Position numbers and translations under genes: made by a program. Below the pieces are notes generated by a model, which had not been told where the DNA came from, did not search any database, and worked only from the letters and a program-made list of their open reading frames with translations. This document shows, piece after piece, positions 20,989-30,324 of a DNA stretch of 39,186 nt (positions are counted from its first letter, which is position 1; each line of letters begins with the position of its first letter). The stretch lies in NCBI RefSeq assembly GCF_026151205.1, contig NC_087072.1, positions 4,342,260 to 4,381,445 on the forward strand. Reading direction: 5' to 3'. The stretch is from Bolinopsis microptera (taxonomy: Eukaryota; Ctenophora; Tentaculata; Lobata; Bolinopsidae).

Positions 20989-23572
20989 TCCTCATCCTCC
21001 TCAGTCCTCCTCCTTCTCAGTCCTCCTGAGTCCTCCTCCTGAGTCCTCCTCGACTCCTGAGTTCTCCTCCTGAGTCCTCCTCCTCCTCCCCCTCCCTCTC
21101 AGTCATCCTCCTCAGCCATCCTCCTCAGCCATCCTCCTCAGTCCTCCTCCTCTGCAGTCCTCATCATCCTCCTCAGTCCTCCTCCTCCTGGGCCCTCCTC
21201 CTCCTCTTCATCCTCCTCCTCTTCCTCCTCAGTCCTCAGTCCTTCTCCTCAGTCCTCCTCCTCCTCTTTCTCCTCAGTCCTCCTCCTGGGTCCTCTTTCT
21301 CCTCCTCAGTCCTCCTCCTCCTCCCTCTCAGTCATCCTCCTCAGTCATCCTCCTCAGCCATCCTCCTCAGCGATCCTCCTCAGCGATCCTCCTCAGTACT
21401 CCTCAGTCCTCCTCCTTCTCAGTCCTCCTCAGTCCTCCTCCTCAGTCATCCTTCTCCTCCTCCTCCTCCTGGGGGATCCTGTTTTTTATCCGTTTTTTTC
21501 CGTTCGGAACCCTATATTATCAAAACGGACAAAAAATAGAGCGGACAAAAACGGACAAAAAAATAACAAAAATGGAAATAATATTTAGATGATTCCTCCT
21601 CCTCCTCCTCCTCCTCCTCAGTCTTCTTCAGTCATCCTCCTCCTCCTCCTGTGTCCTCCTCCTGGGTCCTCCTCCTGGGACCTCCTCCTCTTGGGTCCAC
21701 CTCCTCTACATCCTCCTCCTCTTCCTCCTCAGTCCTCAGTCCTCCTCCTCAGCTCAGTCCTCCTTCTCAGTCCTCCTCCTCATCCTTTTCCTCAGTCCTC
21801 CTCCTCCTCAGTCCTGCCCAGTCCCCCTCCTCCTATTCACTCCTCCTCCTCCTCCTCCTCCTCCTCAGTCCTGCCCAGTCCCCCTCCTCCTATTCACTCC
21901 TCCTCCTCCTCCTCCTCCTCCTCCTCAGTCCTCCTCCTCCTCAGTCCTCCTCCTTCTCAGTCCTCCTCCTCCTCCTCAGTCCTCCTCCTCCTCAGTCATC
22001 CTCCTCAGTCCTCCTCCTCCTGGGTCCTCCTCCTGGGTCCTCCTCCTCCTGGGTCTTCCTGATCCTCCTCAGTCCTCTTCCTCCTCCCCTCCTCAGTCCT
22101 TCTTTTACTCCTCCTCGTCCTCAACAGTCCTCCTTCTCCCCAGTCCTCCTCCTCCTCCTCCTGGGGCCTTTTCCTGGGTCCTCCTCCTGTGTCCTCATCC
22201 TCCTGGGTCCTCCTCCTCCTGCTTCTCCTCCTCAGTCCTTCTCCTCCTCAGTCCTTCTCCTCTTCCTCCTCCTCCTCAGTCTTCCTCATATTCCTCAGTC
22301 CTCCCCCAGTCGCCCTCCTCCTCAGTCCTCCCCCAGTCACCCTCCTCCTCATCCTCCTCATCAGTCCTCCTTCGCCTTCTCAGTCCTCCTCTTCAGTCCT
22401 CCTCCTCCTCCTCCTTTTCCTGGTTCCTCCTCCTCAGTCCGCATTCTCCTCCTCAGTCCTTCTCAGTCCTTTCCCCAGTCACCCTCCCCCTCATCCTCCT
22501 CATCAGTCCTCCTTCTCCTTAGTCCTCCTCCTCAGTCCTCCTCCTCCTCTCCTGGGTTCTCCTCCTGGATCCCTCTTCTCCTCCTCAGTCCTTCTATTCC
22601 TCCTCAGTTATCCTCCTCCTCCTCCTTCTCCTCCTGGGTCCTCCTCCTTCTCCTCACCAGTCCTCCTCCTCAGTCCTCCTCATCCTCTTCATCCACTTAC
22701 TTCTCCTCCTCATCAGTCCTCCTCAGTCCTCCTCCTCAGTCCTCCTCAGTCCTCGTCATCAGTCCTCATCAGTCCTCCTCCTCCCAAGTCATCCTCCTCC
22801 TCCTGGGGCCTTTTCCTGTATCCTCCTCCTCCTGGGTCCTCCTCCTGGGTCCTCCTCCTCTTCCTTCTCCTCAGTCTTCCTCCTCCTCCTCAATCCTTTC
22901 CCCAGTCACCCTCCTCCTCATCCTCATCCTCCTCATCAGTCCTCCTTCTCCTTCTCAGTCCTCCTTCTCAGTCCTCCTCCTCCTCTTCTTCCTGGTTCCT
23001 CCTCCTGGGTCCTCCTTCTCCTCCTTAGTCCTCCTCCACTTCCTCCTCCTCCTGGGTCCTCCTGATCCTCCTCAGTCTTCTTCCTCCTTCTACTCCTCAG
23101 TCCTCCTCCTCCTCAATCCTCCTCTTCCTCCTAAGTCCTCCCCTTCTCAGTCCTCCTAAGTCCTCCCCTTCTCAGTCCTCCTCCTCATCAGTCCTCTTCA
23201 CCAGTCCTCCTCCTCAGTCCTCCTTATCCTCATCCTTCATCTCCTTCCTTCATCTCCTTTCTCCTCCTCATCCTCCTCATACGACATACACCTCCTTCTC
23301 CTCATCAGTCCTCCTCCTCACTCCTCAGTCCTTATCCTCCTCCTCCTCCTCCTCGTCCTTAGTCCTCTTTATCAGTCCTTAGTCCTCATCAGTCCTCATC
23401 AGTCCTTATCCTCCCCAGTCCTCCTCATGGGGCCTTTTCCTGGGTCCTCCTCCTGGGTCCTCCTCCTCTTGGGTCCTACTCCTCTTGGGTCCTCCTCCTC
23501 TTGGGTCCTCCTCCTCATCCTTCTCCTTAGTCCTCCTCCTCCTCAGTCCTCCTCTTGAGTCCTTTTTCTCCT
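20989..23572 (+). repeat. TCCTCC/CAGTCC polypyrimidine repeat block
   Basis: About 2.6 kb in which the plus strand is almost wholly C and T, built from TCCTCC with recurring CAGTCC and CTGGGTCC inserts, interrupted once by the GGACAAAA palindrome at 21474-21592. Longer sub-blocks recur, for example CAGTCCTGCCCAGTCCCCCT at about 21810 and 21868. Large Ser/Pro/Leu-only frames (up to 502 codons, several frames at once) follow from the repeat and show no domain, so no gene is called. Confidence 0.9.
21474..21592. repeat. GGACAAAA palindrome, copy 2
   Basis: GGATCCTG, TCCGTTCGGAACCCTATATT, ACGGACAAAAAATAGAGCGG, ACGGACAAAAAAATAAC and ATTTAGATGATTCCTCC follow the order of copy 1. The arms are complementary, so the segment can form a cruciform. 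It sits directly between two polypyrimidine blocks. Confidence 0.75.
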
Positions 23573-24174
23573 ATGGAAAAGTTGTTACACGTTTTTTAAT
23601 AAATAAAGTGATTTTCATCCCTTTTAATGTTATTAAAAATTGTGTAGACTATTCTTTGTATCTAACTGAGGATTGAAAGTTTGAGGACCATGGTCATTAA
23701 CCGTGCTACCCATTTCTGCAGATAGCCTGTTACAAACTGTGGAGACAATTTAAATCAAAAGTTACTAAAGCCTTCGCTATTTTTTACAATTGTAATTTTA
23801 CCAACTGCAACCGTACCTCTTTCAATTGTGGAAAAAGGGTGTGATTTCGGAAAATGCCCCACTCGTGAAAAAGTGTACCCGAGTCAATTGTGTTATTTAG
23901 GGTCATATAAGGCGAATTAGATTGAGAAACTTAGCGCCAGTCCCAAGGTGAGCAGGACTTTTGCCTGGTCCAGGATTAAGTACCTATGTTTACAATCATT
24001 GTTGATAAAATGATATATTGTATAAATGTACCTGTTAACATTCAGATGAACTATTATTTTGTACAGTGCAGTGTTTGACTGAATTTATTGTGTTTTGGTT
24101 CACACACATGCCACACACACAGTACACAACACACTAGCATTGTTAGCATTTTAAACACGTTTTGGAAATTTTTC
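23573..24174. other. No gene seen
   Basis: Ordinary AT-rich sequence between the polypyrimidine block and the right inverted element. No reading frame or splice-flanked exon stands out. Confidence 0.45.
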
Positions 24175-24302
24175 AATCCGTTTCCAGGGATTTCCGATTT
24201 TTTGTACATTTATGTACAAGGCCATCAGATTTTTGCCAAATGTACATGTACAAAAATGTACAAAAATGTAGTTGGACCCCCCCCCCCCCCCCCCCCACTT
24301 AA
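24175..24302 (-). repeat. Right inverted element: palindromic core, poly-C, TTAA
   Basis: Inverted counterpart of 20182-20335. It reads CCAGGGATTTCC, the core with CAGATTTTTGCCAAATGTAC, ATGTACAAAAATGTAGTTGG, about 20 C, then ACTTAA ending at 24302. Both ends of the 20.18-24.30 kb interval therefore finish in TTAA next to a G/C homopolymer, resembling terminal inverted repeats with a TTAA target. No transposase is present inside. Confidence 0.75.
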
Positions 24303-24450
24303 AAAAATTATTGTTCCGGACGGTAGTGATATTGCGGCGTGTAACAAGTTTACAGTTATAACCTCACTTTATTAATAATTGTTTGGTGTAATAATTGTTT
24401 TGTTAAACTGATGATTGTTTGTGTATTTCTCAAACTAACATATTGGTCAG

Positions 24451-25162
24451 GCATGTACGGAGACCTCCCTGCTAGCTCCAGCTCCTACAAGGACCTAATC
24501 CTTCTGATAGAGAAACTGATAGAACTCCTCAGTCCTCAAGTCTTCCACTGGTAAAGACTGCAGTTTGTACGAGCTGGAGCTCTTGTTTCACCCCAGGGTG
24601 GAAAGGTGGTACGCAAGTCCAGACCATGGAACATCAACGTCCTGCTGTTATTCAGAGCACTGATGTGGCTGGATGGAAACCAGCCTCTAAAATTAGACTT
24701 GTTCTTCCCGGTACGTGGTGTTTGTGGGAAGAGTGCCGTTAATAAAAATTAATCTTCTTTTCCTGTAGCTTATATATCCTAATATTGAACCCGTCTCTGA
24801 TCCTGATCTAATACTGCAGTAATTATAGTGAGTAAGATAGAAGTAGTTAATAAACCTCTCCAAAAACGGTCGACAGGTCGTGGCTAAGTAATGAACGAAC
24901 GAGAGCTCATTTTTGTCACGTGACAGCACTACTATAAAATATCTCTTATTATACATTCCCTACTCTGTGATCACCCTCCCCCCTCAGATATTCTAGAAGA
25001 GGAAGGAGAGAAGGAGGAACCACACAAAGGAATGTAGAACGTGTCAGGAGGAGACCTCATCACCCAAATGTACACCGCCTCCGGGCAACTACTGGACCTC
25101 ACCTACCGGGCTGGCCGGCTCTATCATACCTCACCTACCGGGCTAATACACGGGTCTTCATA
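24451..25162 (+). pseudogene. Exon-like segments of an unrecognised gene, apparently broken
   Basis: An acceptor-like TTGGTCAG precedes a frame starting ATG at 24453 that runs to 24710, where CCG is followed by GTACGT (good donor). The frame reads as ordinary protein (KDLILLIEKLIELLSPQVFHW, then RPWNINVLLLFRALMWLDG) but is cut by a TAA at 24552-24554. A second acceptor (CCCCCCTCAG, ending 24987) opens a segment to about 25162 with TAG codons in two frames and the phrase CTCACCTACCGGGCT twice. I do not recognise the protein. Candidate readings are a decayed gene or a copy carrying one stop mutation; phase across the two exons does not agree cleanly. Confidence 0.3.
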
Positions 25163-25910
25163 GTGATATGACTGTGATTTCGAATAAACTGATATTTACT
25201 GACATTTTTGGTCAGGTTCATGGTTAGGACATTGGACAGTTGTTATTTTTACTTAGTTTGGTAATGTTATAATATTCTTGATGTCAACTGTTTTATAGCG
25301 TAAATATTCTGTTATTCTAACAGCACCGTCATAAAAGTGTTTTAATCCTTCAAACATATGTAGCTGATAAAATAACATGTTGTAAAATTATTGAAATGTG
25401 ATGTGCTCTGGTATCCGTATATAATATATCGACTATATATTATGGTAGAATCTAGATAGATAAGAATCTGGTAGAATGTAGAATGTGGATCTATTTAACA
25501 GTTGGAGCTGAGGCACGTTTAAGAGTCAAATCGATTTCAATTTCAATTGCCCTTTCAGAAATCTCACCGTTGATAAACAGAGCTACAAATCTAAACAATT
25601 GTGAGATTTATCCTTGGCCGTGTAACAACTTAAAATAGTGGTATCTGTTCGCGATGCAAAACTGAAAACAATTCGATATTGTTTTATTATACTGCTTATA
25701 TTTTACCCTTGACCAACAAGATCTTTAAAACCTTAAATGAATTAAAACTAGCAGGAATAATTCTATTGCATATTATTGATAATTCGTGAATTTATGCAAC
25801 CTACAGTACCTAAAATTCAATTAGCTAATTACCGGCCATGCGTTGCATAAACCATATTATGGCCCATTCGGCCATTTCGGTCACAAATCGGAGCTTAAAT
25901 TGAGTTTATT
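25163..25910. other. No gene seen
   Basis: AT-rich, with no convincing coding segment and no repeat recognised by eye. Confidence 0.45.
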
Positions 25911-26048
25911 GCACGCGCGGTCAACAAATTGTGTGAAAACAACTGTGCTGTCACAAATAATGCGCGTTATAGAGGTGACCAATGAAATCACGGCATTAAA
26001 AACACGTGATAGCGCGCTGGCGAGTGAATTAGTAAAATCCGCGCGTGG
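25911..26048. repeat. MITE-like palindromic element, copy 2
   Basis: Outer words GCACGCGCGG (left) and CCGCGCGTGG (right) are inverted complements. Inside are GGTGACCAATGAAATCACGG and CACGTGATAGCGCGCTGGCG, then AGTGAATTAGT. The right arm is the reverse complement of the left arm of the copy at 17674. Non-coding; the short frame over it is incidental. Confidence 0.6.
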
Positions 26049-26201
26049 CTCTTGTTGCGTATACTTTGCTTTTTCCCGATTGGTAGTTAGCTTGTAGGTT
26101 TATAACCTAACAGGCGACGCGCGCCGAGTTGGACTCGTCGACAGTGATCCATAATATACTGAACAAATATTTTACGAGTATCACCTTGCTCTCACCAGAG
26201 C

Positions 26202-26320
26202 CTTGTAGCGCGATGCGTTACTGTGCCGCGCCGCGCACTCAATGAGGCTTCACACTGGCTAGATCGGCGAAATGCGCTACTGTGCCGCGCCGAGCTGCCA
26301 TGAATTGACATCGTCAATTA
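26202..26320 (+). repeat. Dispersed repeat, copy C (best copy)
   Basis: Runs CTTGTAGCGCGATGCGTTAC, TGTGCCGCGCCGCGCACTCA, a spacer, GATCGGCGAAATGCGCTACT, GTGCCGCGCCGAGCTGCCAT and GAATTGACATCGTCAATTAA. The ATGCGYTACTGTGCCGCGCC block is present twice as a direct repeat. Copies A (10570) and B (11083, inverted) share this order. TTGACATCGTCAAT alone recurs near 28533. Confidence 0.7.
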
Positions 26321-27390
26321 AATTAAATCAATAATCATGTTAATATGAGTATTCAACACTACTCGACAACAAATATTTGCAGGCCCATCGAGGATTCAGT
26401 CGCCGAAACAAAAATCAAATGTTCGCTTTTTTGTTTCGGGAACTGTTTGAATTCTGTACTATATCCGACTAAACAAACTTTATAATTAAATGGTTAAATG
26501 GTTAAAAAAACAAAGTAACAAGATTTTCCTCGATGGGCCGGCATTTGCAACCGCGAAACGTTTTGAGTACGACAAACGATGACACCACCACCAGCCGTTA
26601 GTTGATAAGTCCATGACGGGATAAAGTTAAAGTAAGATGTGTAATTTCATATTGCCTATCACCTATCACCCAAGTTACTTTGCATATACTGCTTCTAGTT
26701 ACACGATAGCGATCTCAGTTCCCAATAACGTGTGACCCAACAGAAGGGATTGTGGAAGGACACGTACATTTTTCATTAACACGTGCCCTGGTTACCTCCT
26801 CCGTTGAGCTACTATACGGGGAACGTTGACCGCCAGTCTGTAGTCAGATCGTTAATAAATTTTACTTTAAAATTGGTTGCCGGGCGATGGTGTCAGTGAG
26901 AGACGTTAAGTTAGGTGAACATTGGTACAAAAATATAATAATCTAGCAGTTTATCTCAAAGTTAAAATCACTATTTGTTAAAGTATACAAACAGTTCTAT
27001 TCAAAAGAACAAAGTCCGAGAGCAGAGAGAAGATTTGGAGACTATACACGCATGTGTGGGGTTTAAATTTGGTATTAGTAATTTTAGGGTTCGACCGAAA
27101 ATGTTGGTCGGTTGGTTAATAGGGAGCATTCTAAGCCATGATAAGAACGGCCATTCCTAATGCCAAGGGTTACAAAATGATGACACAAAAATTGTTGGTT
27201 AAAGTAACCCGTAAGATAAATACGGTAGACACTCTTAGATACAGAGAGAGTGAACTACAATGAATAATATATATCAATCCCTTTCCTAACTAAGGTTATG
27301 GCAGTCAATCATATGAGAGCTGGCAATTCACATCGTGATTGTGCTGATGAAACTCTGCTGCTAAACTCTCTGCTATTCTGGAAATTCAGT
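26321..27390. other. No gene seen
   Basis: No supportable gene; frames do not exceed about 60 codons. No repeat recognised. Confidence 0.45.
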
Positions 27391-27488
27391 TGTACCTCGT
27401 ACAAGAGATGTGTGTGAAGCAGACCACTCTAACTAGTAGGAGACCGCTTCACAAAAAAAGGCGACCAAGTTACCTTTTTTATCAAGCC
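27391..27488 (+). repeat. Left arm of the 27.4-29.85 kb inverted repeat
   Basis: Contains TACCTCGTACAAGAGATG, GTGTGAAGCAGACCACTCTA, ACTAGTAGGAGACCGCTTCA and CCAAGTTACCTTTTTTATCA. Pairs with 29762-29845. Confidence 0.9.
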
Positions 27489-28585
27489 TTTTTTATTTAT
27501 TGAAGTGATTTGGATATTAAACACAGATCACTCAGCGTAATAACCATACACACTCATATCACTGATCAACCAAGTACATCTGAGAGTTATAACTAGAGAG
27601 TTATCTAACCTTGTTATAAATCTATTTTATTACAACCCTTTCCCACAGAGTTTGACTTGGTATTATTGATAACAATTCTCCCTATTTAGCGGTAATAACA
27701 GCTTTAAATAGTTGCGTGAGTGATCATGTGACAGTGATTTTGTGATAATGTAACTGAAGCGGGTATACAAGGTACGTGATGATTTGAAAGTGTTAATATC
27801 TTGCATCTCTCCGCATCGAAGAGGCTTTGCCTGTACCAGGGCTGTCACAGTCAATGTCACGTGAGGTGGAAGACCAGCTTCAGGTGTGGATAAAAGTAGA
27901 CCATAAAGATTTGGAAAATAATCCTTTCCTAAATAACAGCTGTTACCAGCAGCTGTCATATCATGGGAGACTTATAGGTCTTCCTAAGTGGGGCACAGGG
28001 TGAATTTGTAGGGTGCTATTGTCAGCAAGAAGCTATATATGTATCAAGTTCACTTGTCACACCGTTCCTCAACAATGCGTCCCATCCATGTTGCTTTTAA
28101 AGAGCTTGACAGCCGCCCCATTGGAAGAGACTGATAGGCGAGCCAGAGATAAAGACCCAGATGGTGGATTAATTATCTTGAGGCAGTCCAATTGACTATG
28201 AACGAATCCGTGCGGCATGTAATGGTTGATACTGTATACTAATACAGCAGAGTTCACCAAAGATCAGAGGTAAACTTACTAATAGTAAATAAAGAATATA
28301 AATGACAGTCCCTAAGTCGCCTCGACTCAGTGAATATCATCTATGACACTACAAATGGTGAATAAAGAATATTTATATTTAAATGAAATTCACAATGTTC
28401 GCCTTGACACATTGAAACTCATCCATTTGTAAAACATGCGGCTAAGGTTATTAGCTCAAAACACGTTGCCGTGTTTCGATGCAAACTATTATTCTTGCTT
28501 CGCAGAGCAACGATCTGGAAGGGTTTGGGGTTGACATCGTCAATCAAACAGAAACCATCAATATTATAATTTGAAAGATTATCTT
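27489..28585. other. No recognised gene inside the inverted repeat
   Basis: Two minus-strand frames (27663-27959 and 28069-28260) have protein-like composition, for example STPEAGLPPHVTLTVTALVQ. Neither has a recognised domain or clear splice sites, so no gene is called. TTGACATCGTCAATC near 28533 matches the end of the dispersed repeat. Confidence 0.35.
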
Positions 28586-28898
28586 TGTATGTCTGTATGT
28601 CTGTATGTCTGTATGTCTGTATGTCTGTATGTCTGTATGTCTGTATGTCTGTATGTCTGTATGTCTGTATGTCTGTATGTCTGTATGTCTGTATGTCTGT
28701 ATGTCTGTATGTCTGTATGTCTGTATGTCTGTATGTCTGTATGTATGTATGTCTGTATGTATGTATGTATGTCTGTATGTCTGTATGTATGTATGTATGT
28801 CTGTATGTCTGTATGTCTGTATGTCTGTATGTCTGTATGTCTGTATGTCTGTATGTCTGTATGTCTGTATGTCTGTATGTCTGTATGTCTGTATGTCT
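28586..28898 (+). repeat. TGTATGTC octamer microsatellite
   Basis: About 39 tandem copies of an 8-base unit (TGTATGTC), with a few TGTATGTA variants in the middle (about 28740-28800). All frames on both strands stay open and give YVCMSVCL-type or HTDIQTYR-type repeat peptides; these are not genes. Confidence 0.95.
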
Positions 28899-28955
28899 GC
28901 ACAGTGCACACATGCAAATCAGATGAGAAATAGAAAGTTAGGTTAAAAGCAAAAG

Positions 28956-28968
28956 GTTGCATAGCAAC
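28956..28968. promoter_or_regulatory. X-box-like RFX site
   Basis: GTTGCATAGCAAC is a near-palindrome matching the general RFX X-box form GTTGCC-ATGG-CAAC closely. RFX factors control ciliary genes in animals. It lies 1.36 kb upstream of the CFAP141-like gene, inside the inverted-repeat interval, which is far for an X-box, so chance is quite possible. Confidence 0.3.
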
Positions 28969-29337
28969 GGTGTTGGAATGGCCGATGGGCACTTGCACGT
29001 GTAAAAATTGTCTGAACGGCATTTTGATCGGTTTTGTGGTAATTACGTTGTGTTTAAAGTGTTTTACATTTAAATCGGCTGTATCTTCGGTTGGGATGGA
29101 TATTTTTGGATGCGATTAAAACTTTTTTTCAAAGAATACTACTAGCTTCCTGATTCATCCCTGTTAACACGGGCTTTCTAGTACCTATATATATAATTAT
29201 ATATACAATTATATATAATTGTTACGCAACCCATCGTCTCATCGTATAGTAGTGAGTAAACGACACGATGGAGCCTCTTTCTATGCTTCTTAGCAGTTTG
29301 CTAGGACGTACTTTTCAATTCATTTCAATTCAATTCA

Positions 29338-29640
29338 ATGGCAATTCAACACAACAAAAGGATCATTGGAGTGGAACATAGAACACCAATAGTCCTATCA
29401 ACAATAGGTGGAATGGGAAGAGAAGCTAATACTTTCTTCAAGAAGTTAGCTGATAAACTATCTAGAAAATCAGTTCAAAGATACAGTGAGGCGATGACAT
29501 TTATCAGGGAAAGAATAAGATTTGACTTATTGAGAACAACAATTATTGCTCTTAGAGGAGAAAGAATGATGAAAAGTGGTAGTGCAGTTAAAATAGCAGA
29601 TCTAGATATAAATTTAGAGCCAGTGCATGGATTGTCATAG
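29338..29640 (+). pseudogene. C-terminal fragment of a mobile-element protein
   Basis: A 100-codon frame contains VEHRTPIVLSTIGGMGREAN, FFKKLADKLSRK and FDLLRTTIIALRGER. This resembles, from memory, a conserved tail (GGMGxEA..FYKRLA..L) found at the end of many invertebrate reverse-transcriptase-type mobile-element proteins. The first ATG is preceded by a CAATT-rich stretch with a stop shortly upstream, and no RT domain is nearby, so it is a fragment. An exapted small gene is a less likely alternative. Confidence 0.45.
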
Positions 29641-29761
29641 ACTACTTTTACTGTCAAGGTTTTTTATAAATGTTCCTCAGTTTTTAAGGGGGTTTTTTAC
29701 TCAGATTTTTACTTTTTTACCTAGAAAAATTCAATGGCAGTCTTATAATTTTTATGGTACC

Positions 29762-29845
29762 GGCTTGATAAAAAAGGTAACTTGGTGAAGCGGTCTCCTA
29801 CTAGTTAGAGTGGTCTGCTTCACACACATCTCTTGTACGAGGTAA
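29762..29845 (-). repeat. Right arm of the 27.4-29.85 kb inverted repeat
   Basis: Contains GGCTTGATAAAAAAGGTAAC, GTGAAGCGGTCTCCTACTAG, AGAGTGGTCTGCTTCACACA and CTCTTGTACGAGGTA. Complementary to 27391-27488. Confidence 0.9.
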
Positions 29846-30324
29846 CAAGTTTCTTCATATATAGTGAGTTTTTGTATACAATAAGTGGTTCCAAGGCAAA
29901 GACATGAAGAAAAAGGTTTTCCTCCCCTTTCCCAAGGCTGAACATATCGTCCAAGCTAAGAAGTTGTTCACATATTATGCCAATTTGGTAAATTTTAAAG
30001 CTCCCTCAGTTTTTTACATTATAGCTATTGTGTCGAAATAAAACTACTCTCTAGCGTTATAACTAATCATTTAGAAACCCTCTCCATCCCTCTCAGTGAT
30101 AACAATGTCTAACAACAAATTTTCATTTATTGCAAATTTTCAAAACTCTTTTACAAAAACACAGTATTTTTCATAAAAGTACCACATGTACTCATATTTG
30201 TAACTTTGCGATAAGAATATTATCTGTGATTTGCATTTAAAATTATAAGTCTGAAACACTTCTGATTATCAAATTATGAATGAAACAACACTCTTCTTAG
30301 ATAAGTAAAATAAGAAGATACAAG
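29846..30324. other. Upstream region of the CFAP141-like gene
   Basis: Non-coding AT-rich sequence. I found no X-box close to the start codon and no clear TATA or initiator; the 5' end of the transcript cannot be placed by eye. Confidence 0.4.

Larger units (their letters stand above)
27391..29845. mobile_element. 2.45-kb interval bounded by inverted repeats
   Basis: The left arm (27391-27488) and right arm (29762-29845) are near-perfect inverted complements over about 85 bases, the left arm having an extra AAAAAAAGGCGA. The outer ends are TACCTCGTACAAGAGATG and its complement. Inside are the TGTATGTC array, an X-box-like site and a fragment of a mobile-element protein, but no transposase. 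No target-site duplication was found. It could be a non-autonomous DNA transposon or foldback element, or two inverted copies of a short repeat. Confidence 0.5.

Noticed and set aside
21589-23159. Ser/Pro/Leu-rich frames of up to 502 codons
   Set aside because: Several overlapping frames are open at once because TCCTCC repeats lack stops. No domain, signal peptide or splice context.
28586-28898. CRISPR-like array
   Set aside because: The 8-base unit has no spacers; it is a microsatellite in a eukaryotic genome.
28419-29022. Long YVCMSVCL / HTDIQTYR repeat frames on both strands
   Set aside because: Produced by the TGTATGTC octamer array, which has no stop in any frame.
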